Shown: positions 1 to 4,932, counted from the first letter of the stretch. The stretch: DNA of 7,490 bases from Ramlibacter sp. (GCA_021156245.1 JAJNBO010000113.1:1-7490), one strand, 5' to 3'. The notes: generated by a model from the letters alone, not told the origin. A program made the numbers and translations.

Positions 1-1
1 C

Positions 2-823
2 AGCGGCCCGACCGCGCCCTACGCTCCGGCGCCCCTGTCCGAAGTGACCGCCACCATCCGCGAGAAGAAGCCTGCCGTGGTGTTCGCACCCCACGTCGAA
101 ACCGCCAGCGGCATGATCCTGCCGGACGACTACATGCGCGCCGTCGCAGACGCCCTGCACGAGCACGGCGGCCTGTTCGTGCTGGACTGCATCGCTTCGG
201 GCGCGATGTGGGTGGACATGAAGGCCTGCGGCATCGACGTGCTGATCTCCGCGCCCCAGAAGGGCTGGAGCAGCTCGCCGTGCTGCGCGATGGTCTGCAT
301 GAGCGAGCGCGCCCGCAAGACGATCGAGGGCACCACCAGCAGCAGCTTCGCGATGGACCTGAAGAAGTGGCTGCAGATCATGGAGACGTACGAGGGTGGT
401 GCGCATATGTACCACGCCACCATGCCCACCGATGCGCTGACGCGCCTGCGCGCCACGATGAAGGAGACGCAGGCTTACGGATTCGCGAAAGTGAAGGCGG
501 AGCAGGAAGACCTGGGCCGCAAGGTGCGCGCGCTCTTCGAAAGCCGCGGTTTCCCCAGCGTGGCCGCCGACGGCTTCCGTGCGCCCGGCGTCGTGGTGAG
601 CTACACCACCGACCCGGACATCCAGTCCGGCAAGAAATTCCTGAACGAAGGCCTGCAGACCGCGGCCGGCGTGCCGCTGCAGTGCGACGAGGGCGCCGAC
701 TTCAAGACCTTCCGCCTGGGCCTGTTCGGCCTGGACAAGTGGCACCACGTGGACCGCACCGTGAAGTCGCTCGCCGACGCGCTGGACCGCATCGGCGTGG
801 TGGCGCAGAAGAAGGCAGCCTAG
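2..823 (+). CDS. Class V PLP-dependent aminotransferase, C-terminal ~273 residues (5' end outside window)
   Basis: The reading frame is open from the left edge to a TAG, so the true start lies outside the window. A GTG at 44 is internal and should not be taken as the start. The fragment carries the fold-type I PLP core. The cofactor-ring Asp lies in FVLDCIAS (fragment residue 62), and 25 residues later the Schiff-base Lys lies in SAPQKGWS (residue 87). This spacing and context match class V aminotransferases of the alanine-glyoxylate/serine-glyoxylate type. The C-terminal half (about residues 150-273) fits the small domain, including a FRLGLFGLD segment. Whole proteins of this family are about 370-410 residues, so roughly 100-130 N-terminal residues are missing. 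The expected role is cytoplasmic amino-group transfer; the substrate cannot be fixed from this fragment. Its stop overlaps the stop of the convergent membrane-protein gene in a shared CTAG. Confidence 0.88.
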   Translation, partial: SGPTAPYAPAPLSEVTATIREKKPAVVFAPHVETASGMILPDDYMRAVADALHEHGGLFVLDCIASGAMWVDMKACGIDVLISAPQKGWSSSPCCAMVCMSERARKTIEGTTSSSFAMDLKKWLQIMETYEGGAHMYHATMPTDALTRLRATMKETQAYGFAKVKAEQEDLGRKVRALFESRGFPSVAADGFRAPGVVVSYTTDPDIQSGKKFLNEGLQTAAGVPLQCDEGADFKTFRLGLFGLDKWHHVDRTVKSLADALDRIGVVAQKKAA

Positions 824-1377
824 TCGCCGTCGCCGTCGCCGGGGCCGTCGGCGCCAGGGGCGTCCTCTGGCCCACCGCCGTCATTCCCGCGAAGGCGGGA
901 ATCCAGGGCTCCCAGCACCCGCCCCTTGGCGAAGGGCGTGCTCCCCACCAGCAAGTGGAACTCCGCACCTTGCGCGAGGTACGGCAGCGCGCCTTGCGGA
1001 TGCAGCAGCTCCAGTCTCCCTTCGCGGATGCCGCCCAGGCGGCCGATGAATCCTCGCTGGCCCACGACGACGAGCACGGTCGACCCCTCCGCCGGCGCCG
1101 GCCCCTGCGGCTCGATCGCCACGCGCAATTGCGGCGAGAACGCCGATCCGGCCGCGAACGCCGTCGCCGGCGGCACCTTCCGGGGAATCCGCCGGACGAA
1201 CCACGCGACGAGGTTGCCCACCGCCGGCAGCCACAACACCAGGAGCAAGGTGCCGATGTCGCGCAGGGTCGAAGGGTCGGGTGCCAGCAGGCGCATCACG
1301 CCGCCCGCCGAGGCCAGCGTGAGCAGGACGATCATCACCGCGCGGCGCCGCGCCGGCGTGGCTGTGAACAGCGCCAT
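820..1377 (-). CDS. Small membrane protein, two TM helices, soluble C-terminal domain and repeat-encoded tail (hypothetical)
   Basis: 185 residues from ATG to TAG. No named family is recognised with confidence. Two hydrophobic helices are visible, at about residues 13-31 and 42-62, with basic residues before the first (ARRR) and after the second (RRIPRK). A predicted beta-rich soluble part follows (about 70-155). The stretch GAEFHLLVGSTPFAKGRVLG loosely resembles the last beta-hairpin of EF-Tu domain 3 (RFAIREGGRTVGAG), so a translation-factor-like beta barrel is possible but unproven. Residues 156-167 (GALDSRLRGND and the next Gly) are translated from a palindromic repeat. The remaining tail (168-185) is Gly/Asp-rich, low-complexity and unlikely to be conserved. 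The gene lies 6 bp after the thiamine-binding protein gene on the same strand and is probably co-transcribed with it. The Shine-Dalgarno signal is weak, which fits translational coupling. Confidence 0.72.
   Translation of the reverse strand: MALFTATPARRRAVMIVLLTLASAGGVMRLLAPDPSTLRDIGTLLLVLWLPAVGNLVAWFVRRIPRKVPPATAFAAGSAFSPQLRVAIEPQGPAPAEGSTVLVVVGQRGFIGRLGGIREGRLELLHPQGALPYLAQGAEFHLLVGSTPFAKGRVLGALDSRLRGNDGGGPEDAPGADGPGDGDGD
879..912 (+). repeat. REP-like palindromic repeat, copy 1 (inside the membrane-protein gene)
   Basis: CGTCA followed by the palindrome ATTCCCGC-GAAG-GCGGGAAT and the tail CCAGGGCTCC. Near-identical copies occur at 1756-1787 (reverse), 1790-1820 and 3857-3890. This palindrome-plus-tail element is abundant in many Burkholderiales genomes. 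This copy falls inside the 3' end of the minus-strand gene at 820-1377 and is translated as residues 156-167 of its product. Confidence 0.9.
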
Positions 1378-1383
1378 GAAGGC

Positions 1384-1692
1384 TCAGGTCCTCAGCTTCC
1401 GTCCCACGCGGCCTTCCACGGCATCGACCTTGGCGCGCAGGCGCGGCTCGGTGCCGGCGCGATAGTCCATCTTCAGGTTCAGGCTGATGCGATTGCAGTC
1501 GATCTGCAGGGTGCGGAAGCACTCGCTGACCACGGCCATCACTTCATCCCAGTCGCCCTCGAGGATGGTCCCCATCGCGGTGAGCTGGTAGCTCACGCCG
1601 CTGCGGTCGACGACGTCGAGGATGCGCGCCACCTGCCGGCTGAGGCTTTCCCCCTCGCCGGTGGGCGCCATGGCGAATTCCAGCAAGACCAT
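1384..1692 (-). CDS. MTH1187/YkoF-type thiamine-binding protein (DUF77/UPF0045)
   Basis: 102 residues, the usual size of this family (about 95-105). The N-terminus MVLLEFAMAPTGEGESLS and the segment LTAMGTILEGDWDEVM match the family pattern: a first beta strand, the G-x-G-E-S turn, then the T-x-M-G-T-x-x-E-G-x strand/loop. Family members are small ferredoxin-like alpha/beta proteins that form tetramers. They bind thiamine or its HMP moiety and probably act in thiamine salvage or homeostasis; they are not enzymes as far as is known. The start has a GGAG six bases upstream. Two facing repeat copies lie in its upstream region. It leads a likely two-gene unit with the membrane-protein gene. No TPP riboswitch is visible in the short leader. 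Family assignment is confident; ligand identity is inferred from the family. Confidence 0.85.
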   Translation of the reverse strand: MVLLEFAMAPTGEGESLSRQVARILDVVDRSGVSYQLTAMGTILEGDWDEVMAVVSECFRTLQIDCNRISLNLKMDYRAGTEPRLRAKVDAVEGRVGRKLRT

Positions 1693-1755
1693 CTTGTGCT
1701 CCGTGGGGAAACAAGGCGCATCTTGCCTCAGCCCGGCCGGTGGGCCAATCCAGAA

Positions 1756-1787
1756 AGCCCTGGATCCCCGCCGTCGCGGGGATGACG
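1756..1787 (-). repeat. REP-like palindromic repeat, copy 2 (inverted)
   Basis: Reverse-oriented copy, AGCCCTGG then ATCCCCGCC-GTC-GCGGGGAT then GACG. Relative to the other copies, the stem has C in place of T and the loop differs. Both stem arms carry the matching change (ATCCCCGC with GCGGGGAT), so the hairpin is preserved. It faces copy 3 across two bases. Confidence 0.88.
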
Positions 1788-1789
1788 AC

Positions 1790-1820
1790 TTTTCCCGCGA
1801 AGGCGGGAATCCAGGGCTCC
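1790..1820 (+). repeat. REP-like palindromic repeat, copy 3
   Basis: TTTTCCCGC-GAAG-GCGGGAA followed by the tail TCCAGGGCTCC. The usual CGTCA prefix is missing, replaced by ACTTT. It ends 5 bp from the stop codon of the minus-strand DsrE gene, so in that transcript it forms a hairpin just after the stop. It may serve as a terminator or 3'-end stabiliser. Confidence 0.88.
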
Positions 1821-1825
1821 CGTCC

Positions 1826-2194
1826 TCAGAAGCTCAAGCTCGCCGCCCCCGCCTTCAGCTTCTCGTGCACCACGCTGGCGCCGGCGATGGTGACGCCTTC
1901 GATGAAGTCCTCCTGCGTGTAGCCGCGCGACTTGACGCAGGGCGGGCAGGCCACGATGCTGCCGCCGCGGCCCATGAAGTCCTCCATCAGGATCTTCAAC
2001 GGGTCCAGCGGCGCCACCTGCGTCATTTCCACGGAGCGCTTGCGCACCAGGTCCACCGCGCCGCTGGTGAGGAAGGCGGTGACCTTCATGCCGGATGTGA
2101 TGGCGCCGCAGGCAATGGTGAAGCCGACGGACGACAGCTCGTGGTCGGCGCCGCGCGTCATGAGGACGACGAGTTCGCGGGTGTCCTGGGTCAT
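1826..2194 (-). CDS. DsrE-family protein (sulfur-relay/peroxiredoxin-like fold)
   Basis: 122 residues. The ATG at 2194 is chosen because AAGGAG lies nine bases upstream; the frame stays open further upstream, but that part overlaps the divergent gene and lacks family similarity. The N-terminus RELVVLMTRGADHELSSVGF, the KVTAFLTSGAVDLVRK strand-helix and the GGSIVACPPC segment fit DsrE/DsrF/TusD-like alpha/beta proteins. These move or bind sulfur through a conserved cysteine. Here Cys83 and Cys86 form a CPPC motif in the loop where that active cysteine normally lies; Cys29 is a third cysteine. Many stand-alone DsrE proteins in proteobacteria have no defined role, and sulfur transfer is inferred. 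No signal peptide is seen, so it is probably cytoplasmic. It is transcribed divergently from an AraC-type regulator across 133 bp. Confidence 0.82.
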   Translation of the reverse strand: MTQDTRELVVLMTRGADHELSSVGFTIACGAITSGMKVTAFLTSGAVDLVRKRSVEMTQVAPLDPLKILMEDFMGRGGSIVACPPCVKSRGYTQEDFIEGVTIAGASVVHEKLKAGAASLSF

Positions 2195-2203
2195 GGGATG
2201 TTG

Positions 2204-2209
2204 CTCCTT
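2204..2209 (-). promoter_or_regulatory. Shine-Dalgarno for the DsrE gene
   Basis: AAGGAG on the minus strand, nine bases before the ATG at 2194. It decides the start against the much longer open frame running up to 2599. Confidence 0.75.
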
Positions 2210-2254
2210 GGAGGGATGTTCATAATCAAAGGGGAGCCGGCATGGTCGCTCGCG

Positions 2255-2270
2255 GGACCGGGGCGGGTCC
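2255..2270. promoter_or_regulatory. Possible operator: inverted and direct repeats in the divergent DsrE/AraC intergenic region
   Basis: GGACC-N6-GGTCC is an inverted repeat midway between the two divergent starts. Just to its right GTCCTG recurs (2267-2272 and again about 14 bases on). AraC-family regulators usually bind direct repeats close to their own or divergent promoters, so this is the place to look for a site. No convincing -35/-10 pair could be assigned. The motif is short and could be chance in GC-rich DNA. Confidence 0.25.
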
Positions 2271-2315
2271 TGTCCTGGCGTCCTGGGTTGATGACCGAAC
2301 GTCCGCGTGAGCGGC

Positions 2316-2324
2316 AGGAGGAGG
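2316..2324 (+). promoter_or_regulatory. Shine-Dalgarno for the AraC-family gene
   Basis: AGGAGGAGG lies directly before the ATG at 2328 (three to six bases, depending on register). It favours that ATG over the in-frame GTG at 2307, which has no such signal. Confidence 0.8.
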
Positions 2325-2327
2325 CGA

Positions 2328-3308
2328 ATGGATGCGTTGTCCGACGTCTTGCGCACGATCCGGCTGCAGGGTGCGCTGTTCCTCAACGGCCAGTTCCACG
2401 AGCCGTGGTGCGTCGACGCCCGGCCGGCGATCTCCATGGCGCCCCTGCTGTGCCCCGGCGCGCAGCAGATGGCCATCCTGCACATGGTGATGGAAGGCCG
2501 CTGTTGGATCCAGTCGCCTGGCGAGGACGCGATTGCCCTGGAACCCGGGGACGTCGCCGTGCTGCCCACCGGCGGCGCGCACCTGGTCGGCAGCGGCATG
2601 CAGCATGCGCCGGTGAGCCTGCAGCACGTCGTGCCGGTGCAGGTGCCGGAGGTCAGGCAGGTGCGCTACGGCGGCAACGGCGATCCGTGCGTGCTGGTAT
2701 GCGGCTGGTTCGCGTACGAGCGCGATGCGCCCAATCCCCTGCTCGCGTCCTTGCCGGGCCTGTTCAAGGTGGCCGTCGGCAGCCGGCCCGCCGGGCGCTG
2801 GCTGGAGGAGTCGGTTCGCTACGCCACGCGCGATGCGGCCGCCGGCCCCGGGTCGACCGCCATCGCCGCGAAGGTGGCCGAGTCGCTGTTCATCGAATCG
2901 TTGCGCGCCTATCTCGAGTCCCTGCCGGCGCAGCGCAACGGATGGCTGGCCGGCCTGTCGGACCCGCAGGTGGGACGCTGCCTGGCCCTGATGCACGCGC
3001 AGCCGGCGCGGCCCTGGTCGCTGGAGTCGCTGGCGCAGGAGTCGCACACGTCGCGCAGCGTGCTGGCCGAACGCTTCCACGAGCTCCTGGGCACGCCGCC
3101 CATGCAATACCTCAAGCGCTGGCGGCTGGCCATGGCTGCTCGGATGCTCACCACCGAACGCATCAATGTGATCCAGGTGGCGGAGGCGGTGGGGTACGAA
3201 TCGGAGGCTTCGTTCAGCCGCGCGTTCAAGGGCGTGTACGGCGTGCCGCCGGGCGCATGGAGAAACGGCGCGGATCGCCCTGCGAACCGCGCCGACCTGG
3301 AAGCCTGA
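2328..3308 (+). CDS. AraC-family transcriptional regulator with N-terminal cupin sensor domain
   Basis: 326 residues. The N-terminal part (about 3-190) matches the AraC-binding cupin type (Cupin_6): an opening SDVLRTIRLQGALFLNG, then HMVMEGRCWIQ (about 52-62) and LEPGDVAVLPTGGAHLV (71-87), the characteristic beta-barrel G-D turn and terminal His. The C-terminal domain (about 210-312) is a double helix-turn-helix. The first HTH is at WSLESLAQESHTSRSVLAERF (about 230-250). The second is at VIQVAEAVGYESEASFSRAF (281-300), followed by the family signature F-K-x-x-Y-G-x-x-P-G-x-W/Y-R. It should be a cytoplasmic DNA-binding regulator responding to a small ligand that cannot be predicted here. The divergent DsrE gene is the natural first target candidate. 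Start choice is supported by a strong AGGAGG. It ends 32 bp before the convergent glutamine-rich gene. Confidence 0.92.
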   Translation: MDALSDVLRTIRLQGALFLNGQFHEPWCVDARPAISMAPLLCPGAQQMAILHMVMEGRCWIQSPGEDAIALEPGDVAVLPTGGAHLVGSGMQHAPVSLQHVVPVQVPEVRQVRYGGNGDPCVLVCGWFAYERDAPNPLLASLPGLFKVAVGSRPAGRWLEESVRYATRDAAAGPGSTAIAAKVAESLFIESLRAYLESLPAQRNGWLAGLSDPQVGRCLALMHAQPARPWSLESLAQESHTSRSVLAERFHELLGTPPMQYLKRWRLAMAARMLTTERINVIQVAEAVGYESEASFSRAFKGVYGVPPGAWRNGADRPANRADLEA

Positions 3309-3331
3309 AAACGCGCGACGGCGGCCGCGCG
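3308..3331 (-). terminator. Intrinsic terminator of the glutamine-rich gene
   Basis: On the minus strand, beginning 9 bases after the TGA at 3341, CGCGCGGC-CGCC-GTCGCGCG folds into an 8-bp stem (one G-U pair) with a 4-base loop, followed directly by TTTT. The U-run overlaps the last base of the convergent AraC-family gene's stop. On the + strand there is no T-run after the stem, so it should act mainly on minus-strand transcripts. Confidence 0.6.
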
Positions 3332-3340
3332 ATCCGGGCG

Positions 3341-3724
3341 TCAGCCCATCTGGAATTGCTTCTTCAGGCTCGAGACTTCGTCGTGCAGGCGCTGCACGGA
3401 TTGCTGCGTCTGCTGGTCCACGCTGTTGCCGGCCTGGCGGCAAGCCTGCATGGCGCGGTCGCCCGCCTGCTCCATCTGCATCACGGCCTGGCGCAGCCCT
3501 TCCTGGCTTTGCACGCCTTGCTGCTGCCCCTGGCTGCCCTGGCCCTGGCCTTGCTGCTGCTGGCCGCTGTCCACCTGCTGCTGGATCTGCTTGGCCTGGT
3601 CGTGCAGCGACATCACGGACTGCCGCAGTTCGTCGGGCACCGAGCCCTGCTGCACCTGGCGCTTGGCCTCGTCGGCGCATTCCTCGATGCGGTGGATGCT
3701 TTGCTTCAATTGGTCTGGCTGCAT
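3341..3724 (-). CDS. Glutamine-rich, probably coiled-coil hypothetical protein
   Basis: 127 residues from an ATG with AGGAG six bases upstream. The frame stays open further upstream to 3934, but that part translates the repeat element and lacks a ribosome site. No family is recognised. Glutamine makes up about a quarter of the residues (roughly 35). The layout is helix (about 1-52, heptad-like, ending QAKQIQQQ), a flexible Gln/Gly linker (54-75, with QQQQGQGQGSQGQQQG), then a second helical stretch (76-124) ending SSLKKQFQMG. Single Cys16 and Cys95 lie in the two helical parts. There is no signal peptide or membrane segment, so it is probably cytoplasmic, perhaps an antiparallel helical hairpin or oligomer. 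It has its own terminator and a palindrome-rich upstream region, suggesting a monocistronic, possibly regulated gene. Function unknown. Confidence 0.75.
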   Translation of the reverse strand: MQPDQLKQSIHRIEECADEAKRQVQQGSVPDELRQSVMSLHDQAKQIQQQVDSGQQQQGQGQGSQGQQQGVQSQEGLRQAVMQMEQAGDRAMQACRQAGNSVDQQTQQSVQRLHDEVSSLKKQFQMG

Positions 3725-3730
3725 GTGGAT

Positions 3731-3735
3731 CTCCT
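3731..3735 (-). promoter_or_regulatory. Shine-Dalgarno for the glutamine-rich protein gene
   Basis: AGGAG on the minus strand, six bases before the ATG at 3724. It decides the start against a longer open frame that would otherwise translate the repeat at 3857-3890. Confidence 0.7.
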
Positions 3736-3783
3736 GTCTGGTTGGACGCGGTTTGCCCGCGACAAAGACCATCTTGGCCTTGT

Positions 3784-3838
3784 TGTCGCACGACAGAAGC
3801 GGCCAAGCGCCGACGTGTGCGTCGGGGAGAGTCGACTC
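3784..3838. promoter_or_regulatory. Cluster of three palindromes upstream of the glutamine-rich gene
   Basis: Three perfect inverted repeats occur in 55 bp: TGTCG-CA-CGACA (3784-3795), CCGACG-TGTG-CGTCGG (3810-3825) and GAGTCGACTC (3829-3838). All contain GTCG/CGAC cores. They lie 60-115 bases upstream of the minus-strand start, where operators would be expected. The middle one could also be a small hairpin. A promoter could not be assigned with confidence. Confidence 0.35.
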
Positions 3839-3856
3839 AGCGTGATGCCGCAGACG

Positions 3857-3890
3857 CGTCATTCCCGCGAAAGCGGGAATCCAGGGCTTC
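3857..3890 (+). repeat. REP-like palindromic repeat, copy 4
   Basis: CGTCA then TTCCCGC-GAAA-GCGGGAA then TCCAGGGCTTC. The palindrome is intact and the loop is GAAA rather than GAAG. It ends 10 bp from the stop of the minus-strand SGNH hydrolase gene, so it forms a hairpin at the 3' end of that transcript. Confidence 0.9.
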
Positions 3891-3900
3891 CCTCTCCCCA

Positions 3901-4779
3901 TCAGGGGATGAGTCTCCGGATCTCCTCCAGCCAAACCTTCGCCAGCTTGTTCCAGCCGCTCGCGTTGGGATGGATCTCGTTCTGCCAGTCGCCGCTGCTG
4001 CCGCTGCTCCCGGGGTCAGCGGGGACGAGATCCAGCGCGCTGGTGGGCACCACGTGCAGGTCCGCGCGGCCGTCCACCTTGGTCCATCCCGTGACCGCCG
4101 CCTCCACGTCGATGAAGATGCGGCGGGTGACGTCCGGCCACAGCGTGGTGGGGATGCCGTTGCGGATGTACGCCTTGGACAGCCAGGGGCCCGAGCCCGA
4201 GAAGACAGGGGCATTGCGCGCCACGGGTTCGTTGTAGGCGTTCAGGAGGATCGGCAGGTCCGCAGGTTGCCGGCTCGTGCGCACGGCTTGATAGAGCTTG
4301 TCGAAATTCGGGTCGAGGAAGTCGTTCACCAGCGTCGCCACCGCCGCCGCGTCGATGCAATCGTTCTCGGACGCCGGAGGCGGGCCGACGCGCACGTCCT
4401 TCAAGATTCCCTGTCCGGGCGGCGGGTCGAGCGCCGCATCGATGAAGTCGTTGCCGCCGGCGCTGAGGAGCAGGGCGTCGAAGGTGAAGCCCATGTCCGG
4501 CGTGTTCAGCCACTGGTGAAAGTCGTCGTTCAGGCAGTCCGCGATGTGCCGCAGCGTGTGCCCGAAGCGCGAGAGGTTGATGAACAGGGCGTCGTCACCG
4601 CGCGCACCGCCCTTGAAGATCTTCGCCAGCGCCCAGGGCAGCGACATCTGCGCCAGGGAGCTGCGGTCCATCCAGGAATCGCCTTCACAGAGGAAGAAGT
4701 AGTCGAAGTTCTCCGGCACCAGGGTGCCGTTCTCGACCTCCTCCATGAACTCGTGGCTGTAGATGACGCGTGACGCCAT
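3901..4779 (-). CDS. SGNH/GDSL-family hydrolase (cytoplasmic esterase/lipase-like)
   Basis: 292 residues. Block I is CEGDSWMD with the nucleophile Ser35 in GDSW. Block II is probably NLSRFGHT (Gly73). Block III is SAGGNDFID (Gly109, Asn110), supplying the oxyanion hole. Block V is NEIHPNASGWNKLA with catalytic His270. The usual D-x-x-H acid is replaced by Asn267 in N-E-I-H; Asp264 just before is the nearest acidic alternative besides Glu268. The family hydrolyses esters or acyl groups; the substrate here is unknown. There is no signal peptide, since GDSW follows a charged N-terminus (MASRVIYSHEFMEEVENG). The region between blocks III and V (about 115-260) is long, which fits the length near 290. 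The start has GAGAGG five bases upstream. It is divergent from the AhpD-like gene, with a repeat hairpin right after its stop. Confidence 0.85.
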   Translation of the reverse strand: MASRVIYSHEFMEEVENGTLVPENFDYFFLCEGDSWMDRSSLAQMSLPWALAKIFKGGARGDDALFINLSRFGHTLRHIADCLNDDFHQWLNTPDMGFTFDALLLSAGGNDFIDAALDPPPGQGILKDVRVGPPPASENDCIDAAAVATLVNDFLDPNFDKLYQAVRTSRQPADLPILLNAYNEPVARNAPVFSGSGPWLSKAYIRNGIPTTLWPDVTRRIFIDVEAAVTGWTKVDGRADLHVVPTSALDLVPADPGSSGSSGDWQNEIHPNASGWNKLAKVWLEEIRRLIP

Positions 4780-4784
4780 GGGAG

Positions 4785-4790
4785 CCTCTC
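4785..4790 (-). promoter_or_regulatory. Shine-Dalgarno for the SGNH hydrolase gene
   Basis: GAGAGG on the minus strand, five bases before the ATG at 4779. It supports that start. Confidence 0.6.
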
Positions 4791-4884
4791 TTTCCTGTGG
4801 GAAAAGCAGTGTAGGTTTGCCTCGAGCCCCGGTCCAGCACGAATGGAGGAGCGGCAGCTGGCACGCTTGTCACGCAGGAGATAT

Positions 4885-4898
4885 TCCGCTGGAGCGGA
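4885..4898. promoter_or_regulatory. Possible operator: palindrome in the leader of the AhpD-like gene
   Basis: TCCGCT-GG-AGCGGA is a perfect 6-bp-arm inverted repeat, 35 bp before the ATG at 4933 and inside the divergent 153-bp intergenic region. A TTGTCA at 4867-4872 could be a -35 element, but no good -10 lies 16-18 bases beyond it. A binding site or small RNA hairpin is possible; chance is not excluded. Confidence 0.3.
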
Positions 4899-4919
4899 TG
4901 CGCGCACCATCGTTCTCAC

Positions 4920-4925
4920 AAGGAG
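4920..4925 (+). promoter_or_regulatory. Shine-Dalgarno for the AhpD-like gene
   Basis: AAGGAG, seven bases before the ATG at 4933. It favours that start over the in-frame ATG at 4843, which has no ribosome site and would add 30 residues unlike the family. Confidence 0.8.
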
Positions 4926-4932
4926 ACCACCC

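Noticed and set aside
1693..1755. TPP (thiamine) riboswitch in front of the thiamine-binding protein gene
   Set aside because: The leader before the repeats is only about 60 bases and lacks the conserved THI-box elements; only an isolated CTGAG is present.
208..1785. A 525-codon open frame on the + strand
   Set aside because: It overlaps the aminotransferase in another frame and runs antisense to the membrane-protein and thiamine-binding genes. Its translation is Arg/His/Ala-rich with no family likeness, a typical shadow frame in GC-rich DNA.
2195..2599. Longer N-terminus for the DsrE protein (257 residues)
   Set aside because: The added part is antisense to the AraC-family gene and has no DsrE likeness; the ATG at 2194 has a strong Shine-Dalgarno.
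2226..3806. A 526-codon open frame on the minus strand
   Set aside because: Antisense to the AraC-family gene and out of frame with the glutamine-rich gene; low-complexity Arg/Ala/Gly translation with no recognisable domain.
1756..3890. CRISPR array from the recurring palindromes
   Set aside because: The copies are irregularly spaced by hundreds of bases, occur in both orientations and lie at gene ends; this is a dispersed repeat family.
3725..3934. Longer N-terminus for the glutamine-rich protein (197 residues)
   Set aside because: The extension would translate the repeat element (giving the telltale WIPAFAGMT) and has no ribosome site, while the ATG at 3724 has AGGAG at six bases.
1622..4237. 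An 871-codon open frame on the + strand
   Set aside because: It spans five real genes in the wrong frame or strand. The leucine-rich stretch near 3400-3600 is only the antisense of the glutamine-rich linker (CAG read as CTG), not a membrane domain.
4859..4875. Sigma-54-like promoter (TGGCACG followed by TCAC)
   Set aside because: The GG is present but the invariant GC is not at the required spacing from it, so the -12 element fails.
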